In this document: positions 51,492-62,238 of the stretch, piece after piece | Position numbering within the stretch: position 1 is the stretch's first letter | Layout: every line of letters starts with the position of its first letter | Source: an uncultured Alphaproteobacteria bacterium | GTDB lineage: Bacteria; Pseudomonadota; Alphaproteobacteria; HIMB59; GCA-002718135 | DNA: 64,000 nucleotides | Direction of reading: 5' to 3' | NCBI GenBank assembly: GCA_902628835.1 | Contig: CACOPD010000002.1 | Coordinates: 204,218-268,217, forward strand | Notes under the pieces: model-generated | The model's input: only the letters and a program-made list of their open reading frames with translations | Database searches by the model: none | What the model was told of the DNA's origin: nothing | Program-made: the position numbers and the translations under genes

Positions 51492-53530
51492 TGCCAAAAA
51501 TAACAATTGATAATAAAGAACATGAATTTGAAAACGGTATGACCGTAATGCAAGCTTGTGAACAAGTAGGCACTGAAATTCCAAGATTTTGTTACCATGA
51601 AAAATTATCAATAGCAGGAAACTGTAGGATGTGCTTAGTAGAAATGGAAAAAGCTCCAAAACCTATTGCATCATGTGCCATGCCAGCTGCAGATGGAATG
51701 GTTATAAAAACTAATACTGAAACAGTTAAAAAAGCTCGTAAAGGTGTGATGGAGTTTCTTCTTATTAATCATCCATTGGATTGTCCTATTTGTGATCAAG
51801 GAGGAGAATGCGATCTTCAGGATCAAGCAATGTATTATGGTTTTGATAAAACTAGATATGAAGAAAATAAAAGAGCAGTTCACAATAAAAATATGGGACC
51901 ACTTGTCAAAACAATTATGACAAGATGTATACATTGTACAAGATGCGTAAGGTTCTCTACAGAAGTTGCTGGTGTTGATGATATAGGATTACTAGGAAGA
52001 GGTGAAAATGCTGAGATCACGACATACTTAGAAAAAACTATTGAATCAGAATTATCAGGTAATGTAATTGATTTATGTCCTGTAGGTGCTTTAACAAGTA
52101 AACCATATGCATTTAAATCTAGACCATGGGAACTAACTAAAACAGAAACATTTGATGTATTCGATGGTATAGGTTCAAGTATAAGAATTGATACAAGAGG
52201 AAAAAAAGTTTTAAGAGCTCTTCCTAGAATAAATGAAGAAACCAACGAAGAATGGATAAGTGATAAATCTAGATTTGCTGTTGATGGACTTTCAAGTCAA
52301 AGATTAGACACTGTTTATTCTAAATCAAATAAAAAACTCCAAAAATCATCATGGGACGATGCATTTGAATTAATACAAAAAGAAATTAAAAAAAGAGGTA
52401 AAGAAAATACAGTATTTTTATCTGGTAAGTTCACAGATATTGAAACTTTATATTCTGCACAAAAATTTAGCCATTCACTTAAATCAAAAAACTATGATTG
52501 CAGATTTGATAATGCACAAATTATCGATAATTCATCTTCAAGTTATAAATTTAATTCGACAATTCAAGAAATTGAAAAGGCTGATGCTATTCTTTTAATC
52601 GGATCTAATCCTAGATGGGAAGCTGCAGTACTAAACGCAAGAATTCGAAAGGCATATATTGAAAATAACTGCAAAATTGGTCTAGTAGGTCCTAAACTAG
52701 ATCTTACTTATAATTATCATCATTTATCAGATACTTTAGATTATCTTAATAAATTATCTAATAATAAATCTGACTTTAATAAAGTTTTAAAATCTGCAAA
52801 AAACCCACTTATAATATTAGGCACCTCAGCAATAAATAATGATCATGGAAAAAAAATATTAGAAACTGCAGGATTAATTGCAAAAAATATTCAAAAAAAT
52901 AAAAATATAAATCCATTAAATATTCTTCACCAAGATATTTCCAGAGTAGGTGCATTAGATTTGAAATTTTATAATAAAAAATTTGATGTTGATTATAACA
53001 AACAATTAAAAAAACATATTGATAAAACTAAACCTGTAGTTTTCTTAATGGGATTAGATGAGATAAATTTTTCAACACTTGAAAATGCTTTTGTTGTTTA
53101 TCTCGGTCATCATGGAGATATTTCAGCATCTATAGCTGATATAATTTTACCAACCCCTGCATATACTGAGAAAAGTTCTACTTTTATGAATATAGAAGGT
53201 AGAGTTATTCAAACAACCAAGTGTCATAACCCACTAGGTGAAGCTAGAGAGGAGTGGAAAATTTTTAGAGTTTTAAGTGACTTATTTGAAAAAGATTTAA
53301 ATTTTAACAATCTTGGAGAGCTTCGAAATGATCTTACATGTAACTATGGTCAATTTGCTCTCTTAAATGAAGTCAATTCTATTGGTGAAATTACTTTTGC
53401 TAAAAAAAATAAAATTGAGGATATTAAAATTAATTATAATATTGTGAATTTTTATATGAATGACTCTATTTCTAGATCTTCTGAAACAATGGCTAGATGC
53501 ACTAAAGATATTTTAAATAAGGCAGCATAA
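51491..53530 (+). CDS. nuoG: NADH-quinone oxidoreductase subunit G
   Basis: PRFCYHEKLSIAGNCRMCLVE; CPICDQGGECDLQDQAM; CIHCTRCVRF. Confidence 0.97.
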   Translation: MPKITIDNKEHEFENGMTVMQACEQVGTEIPRFCYHEKLSIAGNCRMCLVEMEKAPKPIASCAMPAADGMVIKTNTETVKKARKGVMEFLLINHPLDCPICDQGGECDLQDQAMYYGFDKTRYEENKRAVHNKNMGPLVKTIMTRCIHCTRCVRFSTEVAGVDDIGLLGRGENAEITTYLEKTIESELSGNVIDLCPVGALTSKPYAFKSRPWELTKTETFDVFDGIGSSIRIDTRGKKVLRALPRINEETNEEWISDKSRFAVDGLSSQRLDTVYSKSNKKLQKSSWDDAFELIQKEIKKRGKENTVFLSGKFTDIETLYSAQKFSHSLKSKNYDCRFDNAQIIDNSSSSYKFNSTIQEIEKADAILLIGSNPRWEAAVLNARIRKAYIENNCKIGLVGPKLDLTYNYHHLSDTLDYLNKLSNNKSDFNKVLKSAKNPLIILGTSAINNDHGKKILETAGLIAKNIQKNKNINPLNILHQDISRVGALDLKFYNKKFDVDYNKQLKKHIDKTKPVVFLMGLDEINFSTLENAFVVYLGHHGDISASIADIILPTPAYTEKSSTFMNIEGRVIQTTKCHNPLGEAREEWKIFRVLSDLFEKDLNFNNLGELRNDLTCNYGQFALLNEVNSIGEITFAKKNKIEDIKINYNIVNFYMNDSISRSSETMARCTKDILNKAA

Positions 53531-53537
53531 TAATTAA

Positions 53538-54539
53538 ATGACCTATGATATAATAATTACTGGTTTAATAATTGTTGCCCAAATATTTGCTGTTGTTGTA
53601 CCAGTTTTAATATCTGTAGCTTTTTTGGTTTACGCTGAAAGAAAAGTTTTAGCCCTAATTCAATTAAGAAGAGGTCCAAATATAGTAGGCCCTTTTGGTA
53701 TATTACAAAGCTTTGCAGATGCACTAAAACTTATTACCAAAGAAAATATTATACCTAGTGGATCAAATAAAATTGTGTTTATCTTAGCACCTATAATAAC
53801 AATGGTACTTAGCTTAGCGGGTTGGGCAGTAATACCCTTTGCACCAGGATGGGTAGTCTCTGATATTAACGTTGGTATCATGTATCTGTTTGCAGTGTCA
53901 TCTCTTGGAGTATACGGAGTAATAATGGCTGGTTGGGCTAGTAACTCTCAATATCCTTTTTTAGGAGCATTAAGATCAGCTGCTCAAATGGTTTCATATG
54001 AAGTATCTATTGGATTTGTAATAATTACAGTATTATTATGTGTAGGTTCTTTAAATTTATCAAAGATAGTTTTAGCTCAGCAGACTGTATGGTTTGCAAT
54101 TCCATTATTGCCTATGTTCATTATCTTTTTTATTTCTGCTTTAGCTGAAACAAATAGATTACCTTTTGATCTTCCTGAAGATGAATCAACACTTGTTGCA
54201 GGATTTTTTACTGAATATTCATCTGCTTCATTTGTATTATTTTTTTTAGGTGAATACGCAAGTATGATTTTAATGTCTTCTATGACTGTCATTCTTTTTC
54301 TAGGCGGATGGCTTCCTCCATTTGATGTATACCCATTTAATGTTGTTCCTGGAGTAATCTGGTTTACTGTGAAAGTAATATTTATATTGTTTTTATTTAT
54401 CTGGGTTAGAGGAACTTTCCCAAGATATAGATATGATCAATTAATGAGACTTGGATGGAAAGTTTTTCTTCCTTTTTCTTTATTTTGGGTTGTAGCAACT
54501 TCAGGTTTTTTAGTATATTTTGAAATGCTTCCAAATTAA
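53538..54539 (+). CDS. nuoH: NADH-quinone oxidoreductase subunit H
   Basis: [42 protein letters not shown]. Confidence 0.97.
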   Translation: MTYDIIITGLIIVAQIFAVVVPVLISVAFLVYAERKVLALIQLRRGPNIVGPFGILQSFADALKLITKENIIPSGSNKIVFILAPIITMVLSLAGWAVIPFAPGWVVSDINVGIMYLFAVSSLGVYGVIMAGWASNSQYPFLGALRSAAQMVSYEVSIGFVIITVLLCVGSLNLSKIVLAQQTVWFAIPLLPMFIIFFISALAETNRLPFDLPEDESTLVAGFFTEYSSASFVLFFLGEYASMILMSSMTVILFLGGWLPPFDVYPFNVVPGVIWFTVKVIFILFLFIWVRGTFPRYRYDQLMRLGWKVFLPFSLFWVVATSGFLVYFEMLPN

Positions 54540-54540
54540 T

Positions 54541-55020
54541 ATGTATAAATTAATTAAATCTTTTACTTTATTTGAATTACTTCAAGGTTTATTTTTAACT
54601 TTCAAATATATATTTAAGTCTAAAGTTACAATAAATTATCCTCATGAAAAAGGACCATTAAGTCCACGTTTTAGGGGTGAGCATGCATTAAGAAGATATC
54701 CAAGTGGAGAAGAAAGATGTATAGCATGTAAGCTTTGTGAAGCAGTTTGTCCTGCTCAGGCAATTACAATTGAAGCTGAGCCAAGAGAGGATGGAAGCAG
54801 AAGAACAACAAGATATGATATAGATATGACCAAGTGTATTTACTGCGGTTTATGTCAAGAATCTTGTCCAGTTGATGCAATAGTCGAAGGACCAAATTTT
54901 GAATTTGCCACTGAAACCAGAGAAGAATTAATTTATAATAAAGGTAAACTTTTAGAAAATGGAGATAGATGGGAACAAGAAATTGCCCAAAATATTCATC
55001 TCGATAGAAAATATAGATAA
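54541..55020 (+). CDS. nuoI: NADH-quinone oxidoreductase subunit I
   Basis: Start revised to [23 protein letters not shown] and [16 protein letters not shown]. Confidence 0.97.
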   Translation: MYKLIKSFTLFELLQGLFLTFKYIFKSKVTINYPHEKGPLSPRFRGEHALRRYPSGEERCIACKLCEAVCPAQAITIEAEPREDGSRRTTRYDIDMTKCIYCGLCQESCPVDAIVEGPNFEFATETREELIYNKGKLLENGDRWEQEIAQNIHLDRKYR

Positions 55021-55022
55021 GA

Positions 55023-55634
55023 ATGGTTCTTTATTCATTAACATTTTATCTGTTTTCATCTGTAGCAGTTCTTTCAGCTCTGATGGTTATAAGTGCAAAA
55101 AATCCTGTTCATTCAGTTTTGTTCTTAATTTTAAGCTTTGTTAATGCATCAGGACTCTTTGTTTTGTTAGGGGCTGAATTTTTGGCAATGATACTTGTCG
55201 TTGTATATGTTGGTGCTGTTGCAGTCCTTTTTCTTTTTGTTGTAATGATGCTTGATATAAATTTTGTAAAATTGAGAGAAGGTTTTTTGCAATATTTACC
55301 TTTTGGAGCATTATTAGGCATAGTTCTAGTTATAGAACTTGGGATACTTTTTCTAACAGATAGATCTTCTAATATTTATAACAATCAAACTCCATTACAA
55401 CCTATAATTAATGAAGTGGAGAATACAAAAATGATTGGACAAATACTCTACACTGAATATTTTTATTTATTTCAAATATGTGGGATAATTTTATTAGTCG
55501 CAATGATTGGATCCATTACACTTACATTAAGAGATAAAGGTGGAGTTAAAAGACAGAATATAAATTCTCAAAATACAGTTGATGCATCAATAGCTATAGA
55601 AAAGAAAAAAGTAAAATTAGGTGAAGGAATTTAA
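55023..55634 (+). CDS. nuoJ: NADH-quinone oxidoreductase subunit J
   Basis: KNPVHSVLFLILSFVNASGLFVLLGAEFLAMILVVVYVGAVAVLFLFVVMML. Confidence 0.96.
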   Translation: MVLYSLTFYLFSSVAVLSALMVISAKNPVHSVLFLILSFVNASGLFVLLGAEFLAMILVVVYVGAVAVLFLFVVMMLDINFVKLREGFLQYLPFGALLGIVLVIELGILFLTDRSSNIYNNQTPLQPIINEVENTKMIGQILYTEYFYLFQICGIILLVAMIGSITLTLRDKGGVKRQNINSQNTVDASIAIEKKKVKLGEGI

Positions 55635-55637
55635 TTT

Positions 55638-55943
55638 ATGATTACCCTCGAACACTATCTTTTTCTTGGCGCAATTATTTTTACCTTAGGTGTACTAGGA
55701 ATATTTTTAAATAAGAAAAATTTAATTATAATTTTAATGTCTATAGAACTCATCTTGCTATCAGTAAATATCAATTTTATTGCTTTCTCAGCATATATTA
55801 ATGATATTTCAGGACAAATTTTTGCAATGCTTACACTTACTGTTGCAGCAGCTGAAGCAGCAATTGGACTGGCCATACTTGTAGTATTTTTTAGAAATTT
55901 AGGATCAATAGAAGTAAATAAAATTAATCAACTTAAGGGATAG
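55638..55943 (+). CDS. nuoK: NADH-quinone oxidoreductase subunit K
   Basis: [41 protein letters not shown]. Confidence 0.97.
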   Translation: MITLEHYLFLGAIIFTLGVLGIFLNKKNLIIILMSIELILLSVNINFIAFSAYINDISGQIFAMLTLTVAAAEAAIGLAILVVFFRNLGSIEVNKINQLKG

Positions 55944-55946
55944 TAG

Positions 55947-57854
55947 ATGGCAACATCAATTATATTTTTACCTCTACTTGGTTTTCTTTTTTGTTTTTTA
56001 CTAGGTAAACAGTTTAACTATAAATTTTATCAAATATCAACAACTTCAATTCTTTTTCTTTGTGCTTTTTTTTCTTGGATAATATTCATTCAGTTTATTA
56101 ATAATAAGGAAACTGAAATAATCTTTATTCTTAACTGGATTACTTCTGGAAACTTTATTGTTGATTGGTCAATAAGATTAGACACATTAACTGCTGTGAT
56201 GTTCATTGTGGTTACAACTGTTTCTGCTTGTGTGCATTTATATTCAATAGGTTATATGGAAGAAGATCCATCAAAAATTAGATTTATGGGCTATCTAAGC
56301 TTATTTACCTTTTTTATGCTTGTTCTTGTATCAAGTAATAACTTGTTGCAAATGTTTTTTGGTTGGGAAGGTGTTGGACTAGCTTCATATTTATTAATTG
56401 GTTTTTGGCACCATAAAGATTCAGCAAATAAAGCTGCTATAAAAGCATTTGTTGTAAACAGAGTTGGAGATTTTGGATATGCAATTGGAATTGCTGGAAT
56501 TTTTTACATTTTTGGTACCATAAGTTTCGACAGTATATTTTCACAAGTAGATCAATTTAGTGAGCATCAAATTCAATTCCTTTCATTTAGTTTTCCAACT
56601 TTAGATTTTTTATGCTTTCTTTTATTTATAGGAGCAATGGGTAAATCTGCTCAATTGGGTTTACACACGTGGCTACCAGATGCTATGGAAGGACCTACCC
56701 CTGTTTCTGCACTAATACATGCTGCAACAATGGTAACAGCTGGCGTATTTTTAGTTGCAAGAATGAGTCCTCTTTATGAGTTTGCTACATTTACTAATTT
56801 TTTCATCACTTTTGTAGGCGCGGCTACAGCTATTTTTGCCGCCTCTATAGCCTTAACACAAAATGATATTAAACGAGTCATTGCATATTCAACATGTAGT
56901 CAATTAGGATATATGTTTTTTGCAGCAGGTGTCGGTGCTTATAATGCATCAATATTTCACTTAACAACTCATGCTTTTTTTAAAGCTCTTCTATTTCTTT
57001 CTGCAGGTTCTGTAATTCATGCAATGCATCATGAACAGGATATGAGAAAAATGGGCGGACTTTTCAAAAAAATACCTTTTACTGCTACAATGATGTGGAT
57101 TGGATCTCTTGCAATTATTGGTTTTCCTTATCTCTCTGGCTACTATTCAAAAGAAAGTATTTTAGAAAATGCTTTCTACGCATCAAATGGAATAGCATAC
57201 TTTGCATATTTAGTAGGTATTTTAACTGCTCTACTTACGGCTTTTTATTCATGGAGATTATTATTCCTAACATTTCATGGTGAAAATAGATCAGAAAATA
57301 AAACATATGATCACGCCCATGAATCACCTTTAGTTATGATAGCTCCATTATTTATTCTTGCAATTGGTTCTATTTTTTCTGGAATATTCTTTGCTGATTA
57401 TTTTATTGGATATTACAAAAAAGAGTTTTGGGATAATGCAATATTATTAACAGAGAGTTCTATTAAATATCTTCCTCTTACACAATCCTTAATATCTAAA
57501 TCAGCTGTTGCAATTGGAATTCTTGTTTGTGTGTTGATATATTCAAATAATTTAAACAGAGCAAAAAATCTTTCCCATAATTTAGATCCTTTATATTCTC
57601 TTTCTAAAAATAAATGGTATGTGGATGAGCTATATCATAAAGTATTTGTTTTAACTTTTTTCAAACTAGCAAACTTTTTCTGGAAAAGAGGAGATGAAAA
57701 AACTATCGATGGTTTGGGGCCAAACGGTGTCTCCTGGATTATTTCAAAATCTTCATCTTATATAAGTTTATTTCAATCAGGCTATTTATTTCATTATGCT
57801 TTTGCTATGCTTGGTGGCTTAGTAATAATTTTAACATGGTTTTTATATTACTAA
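55947..57854 (+). CDS. nuoL: NADH-quinone oxidoreductase subunit L
   Basis: 635 aa; GWEGVGLASYLLIGFW; GAMGKSAQLGLHTWLPDAMEGPTPVSALIHAATMVTAGVFL. Confidence 0.98.
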   Translation: MATSIIFLPLLGFLFCFLLGKQFNYKFYQISTTSILFLCAFFSWIIFIQFINNKETEIIFILNWITSGNFIVDWSIRLDTLTAVMFIVVTTVSACVHLYSIGYMEEDPSKIRFMGYLSLFTFFMLVLVSSNNLLQMFFGWEGVGLASYLLIGFWHHKDSANKAAIKAFVVNRVGDFGYAIGIAGIFYIFGTISFDSIFSQVDQFSEHQIQFLSFSFPTLDFLCFLLFIGAMGKSAQLGLHTWLPDAMEGPTPVSALIHAATMVTAGVFLVARMSPLYEFATFTNFFITFVGAATAIFAASIALTQNDIKRVIAYSTCSQLGYMFFAAGVGAYNASIFHLTTHAFFKALLFLSAGSVIHAMHHEQDMRKMGGLFKKIPFTATMMWIGSLAIIGFPYLSGYYSKESILENAFYASNGIAYFAYLVGILTALLTAFYSWRLLFLTFHGENRSENKTYDHAHESPLVMIAPLFILAIGSIFSGIFFADYFIGYYKKEFWDNAILLTESSIKYLPLTQSLISKSAVAIGILVCVLIYSNNLNRAKNLSHNLDPLYSLSKNKWYVDELYHKVFVLTFFKLANFFWKRGDEKTIDGLGPNGVSWIISKSSSYISLFQSGYLFHYAFAMLGGLVIILTWFLYY

Positions 57855-59339
57855 ATGATTGACTGGCCACTAGTATCAGTAATAATTTTTTTACCTTTAA
57901 TTGGTGCTTTAATTATTCTTTTTATTAAAGAAGATGAATTAACATCAATTAATATTAAATGGGCTGCTTTACTAACAACGTTAGGAACATTTATTTTAAG
58001 TTTAATACTCTGGTTACAATTTGATTATTCCAATCCATCTTATCAATATGAAGAAAAATTTAGATGGTTTGATGATTTTAATTTCTTCTACCATGTTGGA
58101 GTTGACGGTATCTCACTTTTTATGATTTTATTAAGTACATTTTTGACTCCACTTTGTATTTTAGCTAGTTGGAATAATATTAAAAAAAGAGTCAAGGAAT
58201 ACATGCTTTCTTTTTTATTTTTAGAGACTGTAATGATTGGAATGTTTGCTTCTATAGACATACTTTTATTTTATATTTTTTTTGAAGCAGTATTAATACC
58301 AATGTATCTAATAATAGGTATATGGGGAGGTAATAGAAGAATCTATGCTTCTTTCAAATTCTTTCTCTACACTCTTTTGGGTTCAGTACTCATGTTGATT
58401 GCTATTATTGTGATGTATAGAAACACAAATTCAATGAGTATTGATTTCTTACAAGGTAATTATTTTTCCTATAATACTCAGTTGTTTTTATGGCTCGCCT
58501 TCTTTGCTTCCTTTGCAGTTAAAATTCCTATGTGGCCGTTTCATACATGGTTGCCCGATGCCCATGTTGAAGCTCCAACGGCTGGATCTGTTATTTTAGC
58601 CGGAGTACTTTTAAAAATGGGCGGGTATGGTTTTATTCGTTTTTCTCTAGGTATGCTTCCAGAAGCAACAGAGTTTTTTATTCCTTTAATTATGACATTA
58701 AGTATAGTTGCCATAGTATACACTTCCTTAGTAGCACTAGCACAAACTGATATTAAAAAACTAATTGCATATTCATCTGTTGCTCATATGGGAATTGTAA
58801 CAATTGGAATTTTCTTAGTTAATCAACAAGGTTTAGAAGGAGCAATGATGCAAATGATTAGTCATGGACTAGTTTCAGCAGCCTTATTTTTATGTGTTGG
58901 TGTTATTTATGATCGAATGCATACTAGAGAAATTGAATTTTACGGAGGATTAGTTCAAAGAATGCCACTTTATGCAACAGTATTTATGATTTTTATGCTG
59001 GGATCAGTTGGATTACCTGGGACTAGTGGCTTTATTGGAGAATTTTTAGTTATTGTTGGCGCATTTAAATTTTCAAGTTACGTTGTTATTGGCGCGGCTT
59101 TTGGAATAATATTATCCGCTGTTTACATGCTATACCTTTATAAAAGAATTATTTTTGGCACCATAACTAATAATAAACTTGCAGATATTTTAGATATAAA
59201 CACAAGAGAGAAAATCATATTAATTCCTTTAGCAATTTCAGTAATATTACTAGGTATATTTCCAAATCTATTTTTAGATCCTATGAGATTATCACTTGAA
59301 CTAATTATAACAAACTATGAAATAGCCAATGCTAAATAA
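57855..59339 (+). CDS. nuoM: NADH-quinone oxidoreductase subunit M
   Basis: 494 aa; FHVGVDGISLFMILL-type motif; KIPMWPFHTWLPDAHVEAPTAGSVILAGVLLKMGGYG. Confidence 0.97.
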   Translation: MIDWPLVSVIIFLPLIGALIILFIKEDELTSINIKWAALLTTLGTFILSLILWLQFDYSNPSYQYEEKFRWFDDFNFFYHVGVDGISLFMILLSTFLTPLCILASWNNIKKRVKEYMLSFLFLETVMIGMFASIDILLFYIFFEAVLIPMYLIIGIWGGNRRIYASFKFFLYTLLGSVLMLIAIIVMYRNTNSMSIDFLQGNYFSYNTQLFLWLAFFASFAVKIPMWPFHTWLPDAHVEAPTAGSVILAGVLLKMGGYGFIRFSLGMLPEATEFFIPLIMTLSIVAIVYTSLVALAQTDIKKLIAYSSVAHMGIVTIGIFLVNQQGLEGAMMQMISHGLVSAALFLCVGVIYDRMHTREIEFYGGLVQRMPLYATVFMIFMLGSVGLPGTSGFIGEFLVIVGAFKFSSYVVIGAAFGIILSAVYMLYLYKRIIFGTITNNKLADILDINTREKIILIPLAISVILLGIFPNLFLDPMRLSLELIITNYEIANAK

Positions 59340-60765
59340 TATTTACAATATTTTTTTTATACCTGAAATTTTTTTAGCATGCTCTTCTTTTGTTTGCTTA
59401 CTTTTTGGCCTTTTTTTAAAAAAGAATGCATTTAGACAAACTTCCAATCTAGCAGTTTTCATTTTATTATTAACGATTTTGCTTGTTTACTATGATAGTG
59501 AATCAAATTTTGCAAACTATAAAAGTTTATTTAGCCACTCTTCTTTTATAAATTTTTTTAAAATTTTAGCTCTATTAGGATCTATAGCTAGTATCATCAT
59601 TTCTAAAGATTATTTCTTAGGCATTAAGCTAAAAAATTTTGAAATTCCTATTTTATTTTTATTTTCAACACTTGGGATGATGTTAATGATTGCTTCAAAT
59701 AATCTTATGTCCATGTATCTAGCAATAGAACTTCAAAGTTTATCTCTTTATGTTGCTGCAGCAATAAAAAGAGATTCAATCTCATCAGCTGAGTCAGGAG
59801 TAAAATACTTTATTTTAGGAGCATTATCTTCTGGTATACTCTTGTATGGTTTCTCCTTAATTTATGGATTTACTGGTTCAATGAATTTTGAAGATATAAG
59901 CTTCTATTTATCAAAATATGATAATTTAAACTTAGGTCTAATATTTGGGCTTGTATTTGTGATGGTAGGCTTGGCTTTTAAGGTTTCAGCCGTACCTTTC
60001 CATATGTGGACTCCCGATGTTTATGAAGGAGCTCCAAACTCAATTACAGGTTTTTTTGCTATTGTCCCTAAGATTGCTGCAGTAGCTTTAATTTATCGTT
60101 TTTGCTTAGTTCCATTTGAAAATTTTTACTTAGAATGGAGTCAAATAATTTTATTTTTATCAATAGCCTCAATGTTTCTTGGAGCTATAGCGGCTATAGC
60201 ACAGTCAAATATTAAAAGATTATTAGCTTATAGTTCTATCGGACATATAGGCTATATCTTAATAGGCTTAGTTGCCGCAAATGATGATGGAATTAAAGCA
60301 GCATCAATTTATATGTTTTCATACATGATAATGAATGTTGCTATTTTCACTATTTTACTTTCGTTAAAAGTTAAAAATGAATATTTAATTAATATAAGTG
60401 ATTTAAAAGGGTTAAGTAAAAGTAATCCAATCGTAAGTCTTTCTATTTCAATAATAATGCTATCTATGGCTGGAATCCCTCCATTTATAGGATTTTTTGG
60501 AAAGTTTTATGTTTTCATTGCTGCAATTGAACAAGAATTATACGTACTTTCAGTTCTTGGTGTCCTAGCTAGTGTAATTTCTGCTTTTTATTATTTAAGA
60601 ATTATTAAGATAATGTATTTTGATGAAAGTAAAAGTGAAGGAATAATTAATTTTCAAATTTCTTTTCAATCAAAAATTATTTTATCCTTAAGTTTATTTT
60701 TAATTATTTGTTTTATATTTTACCCGTCTTTATTGATTAATATATCAGCAAGTTTGACCATTTGA
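59329..60765 (+). CDS. nuoN: NADH-quinone oxidoreductase subunit N
   Basis: 478 aa; VSAVPFHMWTPDVYEGAPNSITGFFAIVPKIAA. Confidence 0.97.
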   Translation: MLNNIYNIFFIPEIFLACSSFVCLLFGLFLKKNAFRQTSNLAVFILLLTILLVYYDSESNFANYKSLFSHSSFINFFKILALLGSIASIIISKDYFLGIKLKNFEIPILFLFSTLGMMLMIASNNLMSMYLAIELQSLSLYVAAAIKRDSISSAESGVKYFILGALSSGILLYGFSLIYGFTGSMNFEDISFYLSKYDNLNLGLIFGLVFVMVGLAFKVSAVPFHMWTPDVYEGAPNSITGFFAIVPKIAAVALIYRFCLVPFENFYLEWSQIILFLSIASMFLGAIAAIAQSNIKRLLAYSSIGHIGYILIGLVAANDDGIKAASIYMFSYMIMNVAIFTILLSLKVKNEYLINISDLKGLSKSNPIVSLSISIIMLSMAGIPPFIGFFGKFYVFIAAIEQELYVLSVLGVLASVISAFYYLRIIKIMYFDESKSEGIINFQISFQSKIILSLSLFLIICFIFYPSLLINISASLTI

Positions 60766-60768
60766 TTA

Positions 60769-61356
60769 ATGTCATTAGATAAAATTAAAAATCTATTAGA
60801 TAAAAACAATTTTGATTTTCATTTTATTGAATCTGTAGATTCTACAATGTCAGAGGTTAAAAAACTTATTTATAATAGAAATATATGTTTGATGGCAAAT
60901 GAACAAAAAAAAGGATTTGGAAGACGAGGAACAACTTGGGAAAGTCCAAAAAATAATGTCTATATTTCTATTTTATCTAAAAATATATTGCCAATAGAAA
61001 ATCATTTTTTAAATAATGCTTTTATTACTAATATGATCTGTTCTGTGATTGAAAATATTTGTAATGTTAAAACTCAAATTAAATGGCCAAATGACATTTT
61101 AATTAATAAAGAAAAAATTTCTGGAATAATTTCTGAAATATTTAGTATCAAAAGTGATAAATATATAAATACTGGTTTTGGAGTTAACATAGTATCTTCT
61201 CCAAAAATTAAAAATTATCCAACAACTAATATTAATAAATACAATAAAGAAATTAACAATTTTTATTTTGTATATGAAATTATGGAAGAGTATTTTAACA
61301 ATTTTAAACAACTTTTAAATAATCATGAAAAAATTATATTTAGGAAGCAATATTAA
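60769..61356 (+). CDS. birA: Biotin-protein ligase, catalytic domain (ORF ends early; see finding)
   Basis: NEQKKGFGRRGTTWESPKNNVYISIL; IKWPNDILINKEKISGIISE. Confidence 0.9.
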   Translation: MSLDKIKNLLDKNNFDFHFIESVDSTMSEVKKLIYNRNICLMANEQKKGFGRRGTTWESPKNNVYISILSKNILPIENHFLNNAFITNMICSVIENICNVKTQIKWPNDILINKEKISGIISEIFSIKSDKYINTGFGVNIVSSPKIKNYPTTNINKYNKEINNFYFVYEIMEEYFNNFKQLLNNHEKIIFRKQY

Positions 61357-61477
61357 ATTAAAAATTGATGAACAAAATGTAAAACAAGGAATATTTCATA
61401 ATCTTAATCCTGATGGTTCAATCACTTTAAAAAATAATATTAATTTTGAAAATATTTATAATGCTAGAATAATTTAA
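61325..61477 (+). CDS. BirA C-terminal domain fragment in shifted frame
   Basis: Own translation: MKKLYLGSNIKLKIDEQNVKQGIFHNLNPDGSITLKNNINFENIYNARII*; matches expected BirA C-terminal SH3-like continuation. Confidence 0.7.
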   Translation: MKKLYLGSNIKLKIDEQNVKQGIFHNLNPDGSITLKNNINFENIYNARII

Positions 61478-62238
61478 TGATTGTTATAGATGCAGGTAAT
61501 ACGAATATAGTTATAGGTTTTTATACAAAAAACAAATTAATTAAAATTATTAGATTAAAAACGGAAAAAAAAGTCAATATTACACAAAAAGAAATAAATA
61601 AATTTTTTAAATCTAACAAAAAATTGACTAATAATCTTAAAGATAGATATTGTATCTTGTCCTCTGTTGTACCTTCTTTAAATTTAATTTTTAAAAATAT
61701 TTTTCAAAAAAATAAATTCAAATTTTATGTAATTAATCCAAAAAAAATATCATTTAGAAAGAGTATCAATTATAATCTAAATCAAATTGGAAGTGATCGA
61801 ATAGCAAACTATGCCTATGTGTATAGTAAGAAAATCAAAAACTGTATAATTATTGACTTTGGTACAGCTACTACTTTTGATATCATTAAAAACAATCAAT
61901 ACTCTGGTGGATTAATTTTTCCAGGTATAAATCTTTCAATGGATACACTTTTAAAAAATGCTGAATTATTAAAAACTTCAAAAATCTCAAAATCAAATAG
62001 AATTGTTAATAATAATACATCAGCTTCTATTCAATCAGGTTTCTATTTTGGTTATTTGCATGCAGTTAATGGCATATTAAAGCAAATTATTAAGGAGAAT
62101 AACTTTAAGCCCAAAGTCTATATTACGGGTGGTCTAGGTAAAATATTTAGGGATAAAATTATTTATAAACCTATATATATGGAACATTTGACATTAGAAG
62201 GAATAAAAGAAATCGGTAACAAACATTTTTATGAGTAA
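61477..62238 (+). CDS. coaX: Type III pantothenate kinase
   Basis: MIVIDAGNTNIVIGFY; NQIGSDRIANYAYVYS; IIDFGTATTFDII; YSGGLIFPGINLSMDTL. Confidence 0.96.
   Translation: MIVIDAGNTNIVIGFYTKNKLIKIIRLKTEKKVNITQKEINKFFKSNKKLTNNLKDRYCILSSVVPSLNLIFKNIFQKNKFKFYVINPKKISFRKSINYNLNQIGSDRIANYAYVYSKKIKNCIIIDFGTATTFDIIKNNQYSGGLIFPGINLSMDTLLKNAELLKTSKISKSNRIVNNNTSASIQSGFYFGYLHAVNGILKQIIKENNFKPKVYITGGLGKIFRDKIIYKPIYMEHLTLEGIKEIGNKHFYE

Noticed and set aside
50587-52245. Minus-strand ORFs within nuoF/nuoG, including the 153-aa ORF 50723-51184
   Set aside because: Fully antisense to strongly conserved complex I genes; no domain signature
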